Below, piece after piece: positions 32,760-41,462 of a stretch of 64,000 nt of DNA. The notes beneath the pieces are model-generated. The model did no database searches. It saw only the letters and a program-made list of their open reading frames with translations, and was not told the origin of the DNA. The stretch lies in the NCBI GenBank assembly GCA_964520475.1, contig CAZFNS010000009.1:1-64000 (forward strand). Reading direction: 5' to 3'. This DNA is from Ruminobacter sp964520475 (lineage in GTDB: Bacteria > Pseudomonadota > Gammaproteobacteria > Enterobacterales > Succinivibrionaceae). Position numbers and translations under genes: made by a program. Each line of letters starts with the position of its first letter. Position 1 is the first letter of the stretch.

Positions 32760-33923
32760 TCAGCGGCCTGTCTTCAGATTCTCCTTAAAGAAGGCGGCGA
32801 TTTTGGCGAAGGGGATCTTCGCCGTGTCGTCGTAGAGGGAGGTGTGGGTCGCGTCCGGCACCAGGACCAGCTCTTTCGGCTCGGCGGCCTTCGCGAAGGC
32901 GTTCTCGGCGAAATAGCGGGAGTGGGCCTTGTCGCCCGTCACGAACAGGATCGGCCGCGGGGCGATCTCCGCGATGTCGGTCATCAGCTCGAAGTTGAAG
33001 AAGCCGTACGGGGCCGTGGCGTCCCAGGCCAGGGTGTTGGAGTTTATGGCGCGGGGATGGTAGGCGCGCTCCACGTAGTACCCGTAGAACTCCTTGGTGA
33101 CGGGATCGGCGTCCGCCGGGAGTTTGTCGGGGAACATGGTGCCCGAGGAAACCACTTCGCCCTTCGCGTCGAAGCCGAGCTCGTGGGAGCCGGCGAAGCC
33201 TTTGCCGGTCACCGCCTCCTCCTGGCGCGCCTTCGCGAGGTGCTCCTTAACCTTGAGGCGCTGCTCCGGGGTGTAGTACGCGCCCTTGTAGTGGTCGCTG
33301 ATGCTCTCCGACATGTCGTACATGGCCGACACGGCCACGGCTTTGATGCGGACGTCGTTCGCGGCGGCGGTGAGGGCCATGCCGGACAGCCCGCAGATGC
33401 CGGCCGCGCCCACGGCCCCGGCGTCGACGAACTTAAGGTTGCTCACGAAATCGACCGCGGCGGAGTAGTCCTCGGTGAAGATGTCCGGGGAGGCCATGTT
33501 GCGGGGCTCGCCCCCGCTCTCCCCGGTGAAGGTCTGGTCGAAGGCCAGGGTCACGAAGCCTTCTTTGGCCAGGGTCTGGGCGTACAGCCCGGAGACCTGC
33601 TCCTTGACGGCCCCGAACGGCCCGCTCACGACGACGGCCGGGTACTTTTTGCTCTTGTCGAAGCCCGCGGGCAGGTACAGGTGCCCGGCGACCTCGAAGC
33701 CGTAGCGGTTCCGGAAGGTCACCTTGTACGCGGGCGCGGCGGCGTCGGTTTTGAACACGCGGGTGTCGTCCGCGAGGGGGGCGATCGCGGCGTTCTTCAT
33801 CAGGGACACGGCTTTGAGCTCGTCCGCGGCCGGGGCCGCGGGGGCGGCGGCGAAGGCGGGACAGGCGGTCGCGGCCAGGGCGGCGACGACCGCCGCGAGG
33901 CCGAGCATGCGCAGTTTTTTCAT
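32760..33923 (-). CDS. Exported alpha/beta hydrolase, dienelactone-hydrolase-like
   Basis: 387 residues with a signal peptide (about 1-25). The alpha/beta hydrolase core is clear: KYPAVVVSGPFGAVKEQ (oxyanion strand), AFDQTFTGESGG, the nucleophile elbow GICGLSGMAL, RPILFVTGDKAHS with the acid region, and DATHTSLYDD with the catalytic His near the end. The elbow has Cys where many esterases have Ser, as in dienelactone hydrolases and the YcjY-like group. The natural substrate is unknown; a periplasmic esterase or amidase role is likely. GAGAGGAA precedes the ATG. It appears monocistronic. Confidence 0.8.
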   Translation of the reverse strand: MKKLRMLGLAAVVAALAATACPAFAAAPAAPAADELKAVSLMKNAAIAPLADDTRVFKTDAAAPAYKVTFRNRYGFEVAGHLYLPAGFDKSKKYPAVVVSGPFGAVKEQVSGLYAQTLAKEGFVTLAFDQTFTGESGGEPRNMASPDIFTEDYSAAVDFVSNLKFVDAGAVGAAGICGLSGMALTAAANDVRIKAVAVSAMYDMSESISDHYKGAYYTPEQRLKVKEHLAKARQEEAVTGKGFAGSHELGFDAKGEVVSSGTMFPDKLPADADPVTKEFYGYYVERAYHPRAINSNTLAWDATAPYGFFNFELMTDIAEIAPRPILFVTGDKAHSRYFAENAFAKAAEPKELVLVPDATHTSLYDDTAKIPFAKIAAFFKENLKTGR

Positions 33924-34059
33924 GGTGGGGTTCCTCTCAGCTTGGCGATTCCTAAAATTTCCGGCGGGCCCGCGGGCGCCGCCCGCCGCCGCGAACTTCT
34001 CCGGCGGCCTCTTATCTGAATTCTATCCGAAGGCCCCTGAAATTACTAATGATTTATTT

Positions 34060-34785
34060 TTATATTATGTTATTCCCGCGGGGAATATCCGGGGAGGCGC
34101 CGCCGGGCGCCCCGGCCGGCCCCGGCGCCCGCGCCCCGGGCAGGTATTTCTCCGCCCGGCGGCGGCAGGACAGGATGTGCGCGCAGAGGTCGATCAGGCG
34201 GTTCCGGAGCCGGGCGATCGCGGCCTCGCGCCCCGCCGCGTCCCGGTTCCCGATCCGCAGCAGGGAATTCATGACGACGAGCCGGTCCGTCTTCTCGAGC
34301 AGGGCCACGAACTCGCGCTGGAGCGGGTGCTTGAGGACCACCCTGCGGCTCAGCTTCCGGGTCACGGCGCCGCGGATCTTCGGGGAGCGGAGGAACTCCG
34401 CCGTTTCCGCGTCCAGGCGCGCGAGCCCGGCGTCGAGCGCCGCGGCCGTCCGCGCGAAACCTCGCAGCAGCTCCCGGAAGGCCCGCCCGTCCCCCTCGGC
34501 GAAATCCCGCCCGCCGAAGCGGAGCGCGAGCGACAGCACGTTAAGGCCCCACAGCGCGTCTTTGAGAAAGCGGCGCGCGAGGCCGGCCGCCTCGTTCGAG
34601 GCGAGTTCGAGCGCGTACTCGCAGCGGACGCTGCCGCGGAAGGGCCGGGCCGCCGGCGCGGTTTTTTCCCCGCGGGCCGGCCCGGGGGATCGCTCCGCCG
34701 GGCGTTTCCCCGGGCGGGGTTCCCCCGGCCGGCTCCCCGGCGGGACGGACGGCGCGGGCGCGGCCCGCTCTTGCGGCGACGACAT
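34060..34785 (-). CDS. Hypothetical protein, possibly DUF1845/AcaB-like
   Basis: 241 residues with Pro/Arg/Gly-rich ends (1-50 and 220-241) around a helical core. The core has YALELASNEAAGLARRFLKDALW, then KHPLQREFVALLEKTDRLVVMNSLLRIG and a further helix LRNRLIDLCAHILSC (given by region, about 55-215). The order of elements, including an L-x-x-x-D-x-L-V helix, loosely resembles DUF1845/AcaB-like proteins of integrative conjugative elements. No signal peptide. This similarity is weak and no other clear conjugation gene is adjacent, so function is left open. Confidence 0.5.
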   Translation of the reverse strand: MSSPQERAAPAPSVPPGSRPGEPRPGKRPAERSPGPARGEKTAPAARPFRGSVRCEYALELASNEAAGLARRFLKDALWGLNVLSLALRFGGRDFAEGDGRAFRELLRGFARTAAALDAGLARLDAETAEFLRSPKIRGAVTRKLSRRVVLKHPLQREFVALLEKTDRLVVMNSLLRIGNRDAAGREAAIARLRNRLIDLCAHILSCRRRAEKYLPGARAPGPAGAPGGASPDIPRGNNII

Positions 34786-34811
34786 GCTCCGGGCGCCTCC
34801 CCGGCGCGAAA

Positions 34812-34848
34812 AAAAAACGGATGACAGGACCGCGCCATGTTATCCGTT
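34812..34848 (-). terminator. Probable terminator of the DUF1189-like gene
   Basis: On the minus strand CGGATAACA pairs with TGTCATCCG (one mismatch) across an 11-base loop and is followed by a run of nine T or so. It lies about 50 bases after the stop codon at 34895. Confidence 0.6.
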
Positions 34849-34894
34849 CCCGGGCGGCCGGCGCCGCCCCTAAGCCTTATATCCGCGCCGGGCG

Positions 34895-35980
34895 CTACGG
34901 GGTGAACACCCCCTTGTCCCCGTCGTCGTCGCCGTCCTCGGGATCGGCGCCGCGCACGTTTTCGGGCGCGCCGCTCTCCCCGGGAGCCCCGCCGGGCCCC
35001 CCGTCCTCACTCCGGCCCGGGATCGTCCCGCCGCCCGCGGGGCCGCCGCGGCCGCCCTTCATGCTCTCCCGCACGGAGACGATCAGGTTGTTCCTGAAGT
35101 CGCTCAGGGCCATCCAGATGTAGAAAAGCGGGATCAGCAGGGTGAACTCGCTGGTCAGCGCGTAGCGCACCTGCGGCTCGCCGATGAAGCACATGCTCGC
35201 CGCGAAGAGCGCGAGGGTGAAGGTGTTCGCGTAGACGTTGAGCCGGATCAGCGCGTCCTTGGGGAGGCCGATCTTGACGATGATCTGCAGGAGGAGGCTG
35301 ATGAGGGTCGTGAAGAGGATATAGACGGCCTGGTGGATCATGATGAGCAGCCAGAGCGTCAGGGTGGCGATCACCGCGTAGGTCGTGATCATCCGGCGGT
35401 TCAGCGTGCGGACGATCTCCTCGGCCGTCGTCGGGTACCCTTCCTCGGCCGCCGGCATGAAGAGGTCGTAGTTTATGCACACGGCCTCGCCGTAGCCGGA
35501 GAAGCCGTAGCAGAAATTGGAACGGTACAGGGACAGCACCGGCCTGATCTCGGCGTCCTCCCGGAACTCGAAGGACGGGAAGACGTTCTCCGGGACGTGC
35601 TTGGTCGCGGGCCGCACGCTCAGCATGACCGACCCGTCCTCGTAGCGGAACACGTAGGCCGGCCCTTCCTCCCCGTCCCCGCCCGCGGCCCACTTCGCCG
35701 CGTCGGCCTCCGGGCGGGCCGCCTCGATCCGGCCGTCCCGGTAGTACAGGTCCGGGGCGCGCCGCGCCCCGGGGAGCACCGTGCCGGCGTAGAAATCCGC
35801 GAGCTGCCAGAAGCAGGCGGCGGCCGCGACGACGGCGGCGAGGCCGCAGGAGCGCAGGAAGTGCCCCTGCCCGAAACCCCGGAAGTAGCAGATCACCGAG
35901 ATGTAGAATTTTCTGGAGAAAACGGCCAGGATCGGGAAAAGAAAAAGTTTTTTCAGAAATTTCAGCATGGTTTTCATCAC
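34895..35980 (-). CDS. Membrane protein, DUF1189-like
   Basis: 361 residues from a GTG at 35980; ATG codons at 35977 and 35968 are alternatives and no strong ribosome site decides. The opening SRKFYISVICYFRGFGQG with a following membrane segment (about 45-62) is typical of DUF1189 proteins. A periplasmic domain (about 65-185) follows, then three to four membrane segments between about 198 and 300 (TYAVIATLTLWLLIMIHQAV, LFTTLISLLLQIIV, LALFAASMCFI, LLIPLFYIWMAL). The C-terminal ~55 residues are Gly/Pro/Asp-rich and probably disordered. Function of the family is not established. Confidence 0.65.
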   Translation of the reverse strand: MMKTMLKFLKKLFLFPILAVFSRKFYISVICYFRGFGQGHFLRSCGLAAVVAAAACFWQLADFYAGTVLPGARRAPDLYYRDGRIEAARPEADAAKWAAGGDGEEGPAYVFRYEDGSVMLSVRPATKHVPENVFPSFEFREDAEIRPVLSLYRSNFCYGFSGYGEAVCINYDLFMPAAEEGYPTTAEEIVRTLNRRMITTYAVIATLTLWLLIMIHQAVYILFTTLISLLLQIIVKIGLPKDALIRLNVYANTFTLALFAASMCFIGEPQVRYALTSEFTLLIPLFYIWMALSDFRNNLIVSVRESMKGGRGGPAGGGTIPGRSEDGGPGGAPGESGAPENVRGADPEDGDDDGDKGVFTP

Positions 35981-36094
35981 CAGGGGATCGTTCCCCCGCG
36001 CGCGGTTCTTTTTTCGCGTTCAATTTTAGCATTGAACGGCCGCTATGCCAAAGGGGGCGCGCCGGAAATCCGGGCGGGGCCGCCCGGGGAACAC

Positions 36095-37840
36095 TCACCG
36101 TCCGGAGGGCTTGTCCCCGCCCGCGCCCTCGCGGCTCGACAGATCGTCGTAGGCGATGCAGGACTCGGCGCTCTGGAGGTCGCACCCCTTCCGGTACCAG
36201 GCGCGCGCGGCCTCCGCGTCCCGGGGGAAGCCGACCCCGCCGTCGTGCATGAACCCGAGGTAGTAGCAGGCCTCCCCGTCGTCGAGGGCGCAGCCCTGGC
36301 CGAAGAAGTCGGCGGCCTTGGCGTAGTCGACCTCCACGTCCCGGCCGTTGAGGTAGATGAGGCCGAGGCCCGTGCAGCCCTGGGAGTAGCGGAGGGCGCA
36401 GGCCCGGGCCGAGTACTCGCGCGACCGCACGAAGTCCCTCTCCACGCCGCGGCCGTTGTAGTAGGCGACCCCGAGGTAGAAGCAGGACACGCCGTCGTTC
36501 ATGCCGCAGGCCACCTCGAAGTACTTGTCCGCGAGCGCCACGTCGAGCTCCCGTCCGGCGCCGCGGTCGTAGACGAGCCCGACGTTGCGGCAGCCGTCGG
36601 GGACGTCGAGCCCGCAGGCCTTCCGCGACAGCTCGTAAAACTCGTCCGGCGCGGCGGCGAGCTCCGGCAGGGCCTCGAGGACCCGCGCCGCGTGGTAGCA
36701 GCCCTCGCCGTGCCCGAGATCGCAGGCCTCGCGGTAACGGCGCAGGGCGCCGGCCGGATCCGCGGCCGCGCCGGCGCCGGCTTCGCACAGGCGCCCGACC
36801 CGGTCGCAGGCCGGGCCGTTTTTCAGGGCGCACGCCCTCATGAAGAAGCGGCGGGCCTCGCCGTAGCCCGCCCCGGGGATCCCGCCCCCGAGGTGCATTT
36901 CCCCGAGCTCGGCGCACGCGTCGCTTTCCCCGAGCCCGCAGGCGCGCCCGAGGAGCTCGAGCCCGCGCGCCGCGCTTTCCCCGGCCGGGACGCCCCCGTC
37001 GAGGTTGGCGAGGAAGATGTTGGCGAGTTCCCGGCAGGAGCGCCCGTGCCCGAGATCGCAGCCCTTCCGGTACCAGCCGGTCACCGCGCCGATGCTCCGG
37101 CCCGCCGCCTCCCGTCCGTACTCGAGGGCGCCGGCGCGGAAGCACCCGGGCCCGTCGCCGAGGGCGCAGGCCTTGCGGAAAAGCTTCTCCGCCTCGCCGG
37201 ATTCCGCGCCGGGGGTCAGGGCGAGCTCCCGGCAGCCGGGCCCGCTGCCCAGGCCGCAGCTTTTGCGGAGGGCGGCGCGGGCCTCGGGGTCCCGGCGCCG
37301 CTCCCGGTAAAAGCCCGCGAGGTCGCGGCAGGAGCGCGCGTCGTTCCCCGCGCAGCCGCGCGCGAGGATCCGGCCCGCGCGGAGATCGTCGGGGGGAACG
37401 TGGAGACCCTGCCGGTGGAACTCGGCCAGATCGGCGCAGCCCGCGGTCCGGCCGTCCGCGCATTCCCGCGCGAACGCCGCGGCGGCGCGCGGCTGGTCGT
37501 CCAGCGCGTCGCGGTACAGGCGGCCGAGCCGGACGCAGGAATCCCCGTACGCGTCCGCGCAGGCCGCGGCGAGGAACCGCTCCGCCTTCGCGTAATCGGT
37601 CGGGGCGCCCTTCTCCGCGCCGCTCCAGCGGATCCCCGCGAGCAGGCAGGACTCGGCGCTTCCGCTCCGGCAGCCCTTTTCGAGAAGCTCGGCGCTCCTT
37701 TCGGGGCGGCCGGCGCCCAGGTAGGCCGCGGCGGCCCGCGGGCAGCTGTCCCCGCCGCCCGCCGCGCAGACGATCTCGTCGCAGGCGCAGAGCCACAGCG
37801 CCGCGGCGAGACAAACGAATATTCTGATGCTTAAAACCAT
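36095..37840 (-). CDS. Cysteine-rich Sel1-repeat lipoprotein (Hcp-like)
   Basis: 581 residues from the ATG at 37840; an upstream frame extension lacks signal features. MVLSIRIFVCLAAALWLC ends in a lipobox-like site. The rest is about fourteen Sel1 repeats of ~36 residues. Nearly every repeat carries a Cys pair of the form A/G-C-x(6-7)-C (for example KACALGDGPGCFRAG), as in Helicobacter cysteine-rich proteins, where each repeat is closed by a disulfide. It probably sits in the outer-membrane inner leaflet and acts as a protein-binding scaffold. Partner unknown. A strong promoter lies about 120 bases upstream. Confidence 0.8.
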   Translation of the reverse strand: MVLSIRIFVCLAAALWLCACDEIVCAAGGGDSCPRAAAAYLGAGRPERSAELLEKGCRSGSAESCLLAGIRWSGAEKGAPTDYAKAERFLAAACADAYGDSCVRLGRLYRDALDDQPRAAAAFARECADGRTAGCADLAEFHRQGLHVPPDDLRAGRILARGCAGNDARSCRDLAGFYRERRRDPEARAALRKSCGLGSGPGCRELALTPGAESGEAEKLFRKACALGDGPGCFRAGALEYGREAAGRSIGAVTGWYRKGCDLGHGRSCRELANIFLANLDGGVPAGESAARGLELLGRACGLGESDACAELGEMHLGGGIPGAGYGEARRFFMRACALKNGPACDRVGRLCEAGAGAAADPAGALRRYREACDLGHGEGCYHAARVLEALPELAAAPDEFYELSRKACGLDVPDGCRNVGLVYDRGAGRELDVALADKYFEVACGMNDGVSCFYLGVAYYNGRGVERDFVRSREYSARACALRYSQGCTGLGLIYLNGRDVEVDYAKAADFFGQGCALDDGEACYYLGFMHDGGVGFPRDAEAARAWYRKGCDLQSAESCIAYDDLSSREGAGGDKPSGR

Positions 37841-37956
37841 ATCCCAGCAGTGCCGTCCCGCGCCCGGCGCCCGGAGGGGCGGCCGTCCGCCCCGTGCCCG
37901 GGATCCCGCGCGGCCGTGCTTACGTTTCAGATGTTTTATCCCGCTTTCGGGCATTA

Positions 37957-37987
37957 ATTATACTACCCGGGGCTTCAATCTTGTCAA
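37957..37987 (-). promoter_or_regulatory. Promoter of the Cys-rich Sel1 lipoprotein gene
   Basis: Minus-strand TTGACA (37987-37982) and TATAAT (37962-37957), both perfect consensus, but 19 bases apart, which is longer than optimal. TAGTAT at a 16-base spacing is an alternative. Confidence 0.6.
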
Positions 37988-38056
37988 CGGCCGCCCCGCC
38001 CGGAGCCCGTTTCCCGGCCCGCCCCGCAAATCGGGCGCGAAACGGCCGCGATCGGT

Positions 38057-38084
38057 TTGCGATCGGCGCGGCGGGGAGTATAAT
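38057..38084 (+). promoter_or_regulatory. Promoter of mepA
   Basis: TTGCGA (38057-38062), 16-base spacer, TATAAT (38079-38084), about 90 bases before the mepA start. Confidence 0.55.
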
Positions 38085-38173
38085 CCGATCCCGGAGCGGA
38101 AGCAAAGGCGCGCCCGCCCGGCGCGCGCCGGAATTCCGCGGCTTTCGTTCAAACCGAGGGAGGATCCCAACCG

Positions 38174-38998
38174 ATGTTCTTCGCGCCCGTTTTCCTGGCG
38201 GCGGCCCTGACCGCCACCCCCGCCGGCTGGGCCAAAATCACCGCCCCGGCGGGCGACGCCCCCTCGCCGGTCGGCGAGTACGGCAACGGCTGCATTTTCG
38301 GGGCCGTGAGCGCCGATCTCAACCACCCCTACTACCAGGTCATCCGGCAGCAGAACCGGCGCTACTACGGCCATCCCGAGCTGGTCGACTTCATCGGCGG
38401 GCTCGCCGGGCGCGCCCACGAGGCGGGCCTGCCCATCCTGCTCATCGGCGACATGGCCATGCCCCGGGGCGGCCGTTTCGTGAGCGGCCACGCGAGCCAC
38501 CAGACCGGGCTCGACGCCGACGTCTGGTTCCGCATGGTCAAAAAGAAACTGTCGGACAAGGAGCTCCGGAAACCCTGGGCGCTCACGATCGTCAGGGACA
38601 ATCTCCGCGACGTGAACGGGTATTACGGCAAGGATATCTATAAGCTCGTCAAACTGGCCGCCGAGGACGACCGGGTGGAGCGCATCTTCGTGAACGCGGC
38701 CATCAAGAACCGGCTGTGCGAGGACACCCCGGAGGCGGAGCGGGGCTGGCTCGGCAAGGTCCGCCCGTGGTGGGGGCACACCGCCCACATGCACGTGCGG
38801 CTCGCCTGCCCCGAGGGAGCGGCGGACTGCGTGAAGCAGGCGCCCCCGCCGAAGGGAACCGGCTGCGGCCTCGAGGTGAAGAGCTGGCTCGGCGATCTCC
38901 TGCGCCCGAAGAAAAAAGAGAAGACCCCGGCGAAGCCGCCCCGCCCGGTCAAAAAGGTTCCCCCGGCCCTCTGCACCGAGCTTATCCGCATGAAATAG
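38174..38998 (+). CDS. mepA: Penicillin-insensitive murein DD-endopeptidase MepA
   Basis: 274 residues, the family length. It cleaves D-Ala-meso-DAP cross-links in peptidoglycan. LAS metallopeptidase motifs are visible: SGHASHQTGLDADVW (HxxxxxxD, near residues 105-112) and GHTAHMHVRL (HxH, near 203), plus the N-terminal GNGCIFGA and paired Cys typical of MepA. The signal peptide is short (about 1-20). GGGAGGA precedes the ATG. A Lys/Pro-rich stretch near residues 240-265 precedes a final Cys-containing helix. It has its own promoter and a strong terminator, so it is probably monocistronic. Confidence 0.92.
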   Translation: MFFAPVFLAAALTATPAGWAKITAPAGDAPSPVGEYGNGCIFGAVSADLNHPYYQVIRQQNRRYYGHPELVDFIGGLAGRAHEAGLPILLIGDMAMPRGGRFVSGHASHQTGLDADVWFRMVKKKLSDKELRKPWALTIVRDNLRDVNGYYGKDIYKLVKLAAEDDRVERIFVNAAIKNRLCEDTPEAERGWLGKVRPWWGHTAHMHVRLACPEGAADCVKQAPPPKGTGCGLEVKSWLGDLLRPKKKEKTPAKPPRPVKKVPPALCTELIRMK

Positions 38999-39044
38999 CC
39001 CGGGACGCGGCGGCGCGCCGCGGAGCCGCGCGAAAACGCGAAAA

Positions 39045-39089
39045 GGAACGGCCGGCGCCGCGGGGCGCCGGCCGTTCCTCGGTTTTTTT
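39045..39089 (+). terminator. Terminator of mepA
   Basis: 15-bp perfect stem GGAACGGCCGGCGCC / GGCGCCGGCCGTTCC (39045-39059, 39064-39078), loop GCGG, then TCGGTTTTTTT. A-rich sequence before the stem may let it work on the minus strand too. Confidence 0.9.
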
Positions 39090-39114
39090 CCTTCTTTTCT
39101 CCGTTCTCCGTCCG

Positions 39115-39834
39115 TCAGTCGAACAGGATCGGCATCTTCTTCTTCAGGTATTTGGCGAGCAGGCCGCTGTTTATCGACATCTGCAGGCGCACGCCGTCGC
39201 TGTCGACCGACCAGTTGAGCAGCCGCACCATCTCGAGGGACAGGTTCCGCTCGTTCAGGGTGTTCCTGATGCCGTCGGTCAGGTCGACCTCGTACTCTTT
39301 GGGGTTGGCCGGGCTCTTGCTCAGCCTGAGCGCCGGGATCGACTTGTTGAGGGCCGTGATCTCGAGACCCGTCGTCTTGAGCCCCACCCGGATCATGTTG
39401 CGGACGAACCACGAGGTCTCGGGCATGTCCATGGAATCGAGGTAGACCACGAGCTTGAGGGCGTTCTTGTTCAGCACGATGTCGCAGACGGACAGGTTCA
39501 GGACGACCCTCCCGTACTTGACGTGCCCGACGGTGAGCTTGACCTTGTTGAAGGAGGTGGTCTTCACGCTCACGCCCCCGATCACCCCCTGCATCTTGAT
39601 CTTCGAGAGGTAGTCGTTGATCAGGTCGCACGGGACCAGGAACCGGCCGAACACGACGTCCTCGAAACGCTGCGCCTTGAGCAGGTCCCGGCCCAGGCGC
39701 TTGAGATCGCCGAACTCCACGCTCACCTGCGACTGGGCGTCGTTGACCCTGAGCTCGTAGCGCCGGTGAATGCCGTCCACCACGTTTGAGTCGAACATGG
39801 TTCCCTTGTCTGGGTTGTAGTATCTTTCGGACAT
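39115..39834 (-). CDS. Hypothetical protein
   Basis: 239 residues from the ATG at 39834 (upstream frame extension is low-complexity). Not recognised. The sequence is a regular alternation of strands and helices with moderate hydrophobicity (RFEDVVFGRFLVPCDLINDY, VGHVKYGRVVLNLSVCDIVL, LKLVVYLDSMDM; given as landmarks near residues 55, 105 and 130), no signal peptide and no membrane segment. It ends in a basic segment YLKKKMPILFD. The quality of the sequence (no low complexity, balanced composition) suggests a conserved protein. It lies between convergent mepA and ddh, apparently in its own transcription unit. Confidence 0.7.
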   Translation of the reverse strand: MSERYYNPDKGTMFDSNVVDGIHRRYELRVNDAQSQVSVEFGDLKRLGRDLLKAQRFEDVVFGRFLVPCDLINDYLSKIKMQGVIGGVSVKTTSFNKVKLTVGHVKYGRVVLNLSVCDIVLNKNALKLVVYLDSMDMPETSWFVRNMIRVGLKTTGLEITALNKSIPALRLSKSPANPKEYEVDLTDGIRNTLNERNLSLEMVRLLNWSVDSDGVRLQMSINSGLLAKYLKKKMPILFD

Positions 39835-39995
39835 GGCGCCGGCCTCGCGTGTTATGGCAGTTTCAGGAGTTCCCGCGGGCGCGCCGCGCGCGCCCCGGAT
39901 TTCATTATAGCCGTGCCTGAGGGGATTTGTCAAAACGGCATGCGATATCGGGCCGCGCGGGGATTTCCCCCGCGGGGCGCGGGATCGCGGGCGCG

Positions 39996-40028
39996 AAAAA
40001 ACGGTCCGGCGCGCCGCGCCGGACCGTT
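39996..40028 (-). terminator. Terminator of ddh
   Basis: AACGGTCCGGCGC / GCGCCGGACCGTT (13-bp stem, 40000-40012 and 40016-40028), followed on the minus strand by further T residues. It lies about 40 bases after the ddh stop. Confidence 0.85.
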
Positions 40029-40069
40029 CCGTCCCGGAGGGCCCGGGGGTTCCCCGGGCCGGCCGGACG

Positions 40070-41041
40070 TCAGAGCATGTGGGCTCTCAGCTCCTCGCCG
40101 CTCAGCGGGCTCAGGTAGGCCGGGGCCACGTCGAACACGGTGAAGCAGCCGGTTCTGCCCTCGGCGCGGAACCTGTTCAGGGCGCGGGCGTAGGCCACGA
40201 GCACGCAGGCGGTGAATTCCGGGTTGGAATCCAGTTTCAGGCTGTACTCGATGACGTGGGTGTTGCCGCCGGTGGAGCCGGAACGGATCACGAAGCCGCC
40301 GTGGGCGATGCCGCTGTGGTCGCGCGCGAACTCCTCCTCCGAGATGAAGTGGACGACGGTGTCGTAGTCGGAGAAGTAGTTGGGCATCGTTTTGATCTCG
40401 TTCTCGACGTAAGCCGCGTCGCCGTCGGCCTCAAGGACGACGAAGCATTCGCGCAGGTGTTTCTGGCGGGTGGTCAGGTCGGGGTTGGAGCCGCTGCGCA
40501 CCGCCGCGAGGGCCTCCTCTTTCGGGATGGTGTACTGTTTCGCGTTTTTGACGCCCCTGATTCTCCTGACGGCGTCGGAATGGCCCTGGCTGACGCCTTT
40601 GCCCCAGAAGGTGTAGTCGCGGCCCTCGGGGAGGATCGCGTTGGCGTAGGCGCGGTTCAGCGAGAACATGCCCGGGTCCCAGCCCACCGAGATCATGGCC
40701 GCGGTGCCGGCCGCGCGGGCGGCGGCGTCGACGGCGGCGAAGTGCTGCGGGATGTGCGCGTGGGTGTCGAAGCTGTCGATGACGTTAAAGTCTTGCGCCA
40801 GCGCGGGGGTCATCCCGGGAAGATCCGTGGCGCTGCCGCCGCAGATAATCAGCACGTCGATTTTGTCCCGCCACTCGGCCGCCTGCGCGGCGGCGACGAC
40901 GGGAACGCCCGAGGCGACCTGCACCGAAGCCGGATCCCGGCGGGTGAAAACCGCCGCCAGCTCGGTGTCGGGATTGAGCGCCACCGCTTTCTCCACGCCT
41001 TTGCCCAGGTTGCCGTAACCGTAAATGCCAAGTCTGATCAT
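40070..41041 (-). CDS. ddh: meso-Diaminopimelate D-dehydrogenase
   Basis: 323 residues. It converts tetrahydrodipicolinate directly to meso-DAP using NADPH and ammonia, bypassing the succinylase branch of lysine and peptidoglycan precursor synthesis. The start IRLGIYGYGNLGKGVE is the dinucleotide-binding loop. ICGGSATDLPGMTP, NVIDSFDTHAHIPQH, SVGWDPGMFSLNR and SGSTGGNTHVIEYSLKL-type segments are family hallmarks. AAGGAG sits eight bases before the ATG. An AT-rich 400-base region upstream presumably holds the promoter. The enzyme is common in some Firmicutes, Bacteroidetes and Corynebacteria and patchy in Proteobacteria. Confidence 0.92.
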   Translation of the reverse strand: MIRLGIYGYGNLGKGVEKAVALNPDTELAAVFTRRDPASVQVASGVPVVAAAQAAEWRDKIDVLIICGGSATDLPGMTPALAQDFNVIDSFDTHAHIPQHFAAVDAAARAAGTAAMISVGWDPGMFSLNRAYANAILPEGRDYTFWGKGVSQGHSDAVRRIRGVKNAKQYTIPKEEALAAVRSGSNPDLTTRQKHLRECFVVLEADGDAAYVENEIKTMPNYFSDYDTVVHFISEEEFARDHSGIAHGGFVIRSGSTGGNTHVIEYSLKLDSNPEFTACVLVAYARALNRFRAEGRTGCFTVFDVAPAYLSPLSGEELRAHML

Positions 41042-41462
41042 TTTGGACTCCTTAAAGTTTCCTTAATGAATGAAAATGAATGAAATTTTCAGTTAAAACA
41101 AGGCCTGATATGCAATACAACTCGGAATGCAATTTCATAAACCGAGTTTATTGTAGATCAAACTTTTCGGGTCCTGACGAAAAAAAAAGGGGAAAAAAGC
41201 AATTATTTCGGGATTTTCCCCCTTTTAAGGCATTAATAATTAAACTCTTTCCGGGGGTTCTCAAAACGGTGCGTAAAACTGCCGTTTCGGTGCAGAAAAA
41301 ACGGGCCCGGCGGGCGAAAAACGAAAAAAACGCGAAAAACCGCGTTTTTTTCCGGAGAATTCCGCGCGCCGCCCGGGGAACCCGCCCCGGACCCCCCGCG
41401 CGGAGGGTCCGGGCGCCCGAACGCGGGGGCCGGAGCTCCCGCCCGGGCGGGCGGCGCGGGCG
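41042..41462. other. AT-rich intergenic region upstream of ddh
   Basis: No gene is supported. The ddh-proximal half is AT-rich. AAAAGGGGAAAA near 41186-41197 pairs with TTTTCCCCCTTTT at 41214-41226 with one bulge, a possible hairpin. No clear promoter consensus could be fixed. Confidence 0.5.

Noticed and set aside
34060..34785. Idea that 26-37 kb is a complete integrative conjugative element
   Set aside because: No integrase, relaxase, coupling protein or VirB4-type ATPase and no attachment repeats were found; only weak similarities to conjugation-associated families.
35007..37834. Overlapping long frames on both strands over the Sel1 and DUF1189-like genes
   Set aside because: Only the minus frames with signal peptide, repeats and membrane segments make sense; the others are Arg/Pro-rich or antisense.
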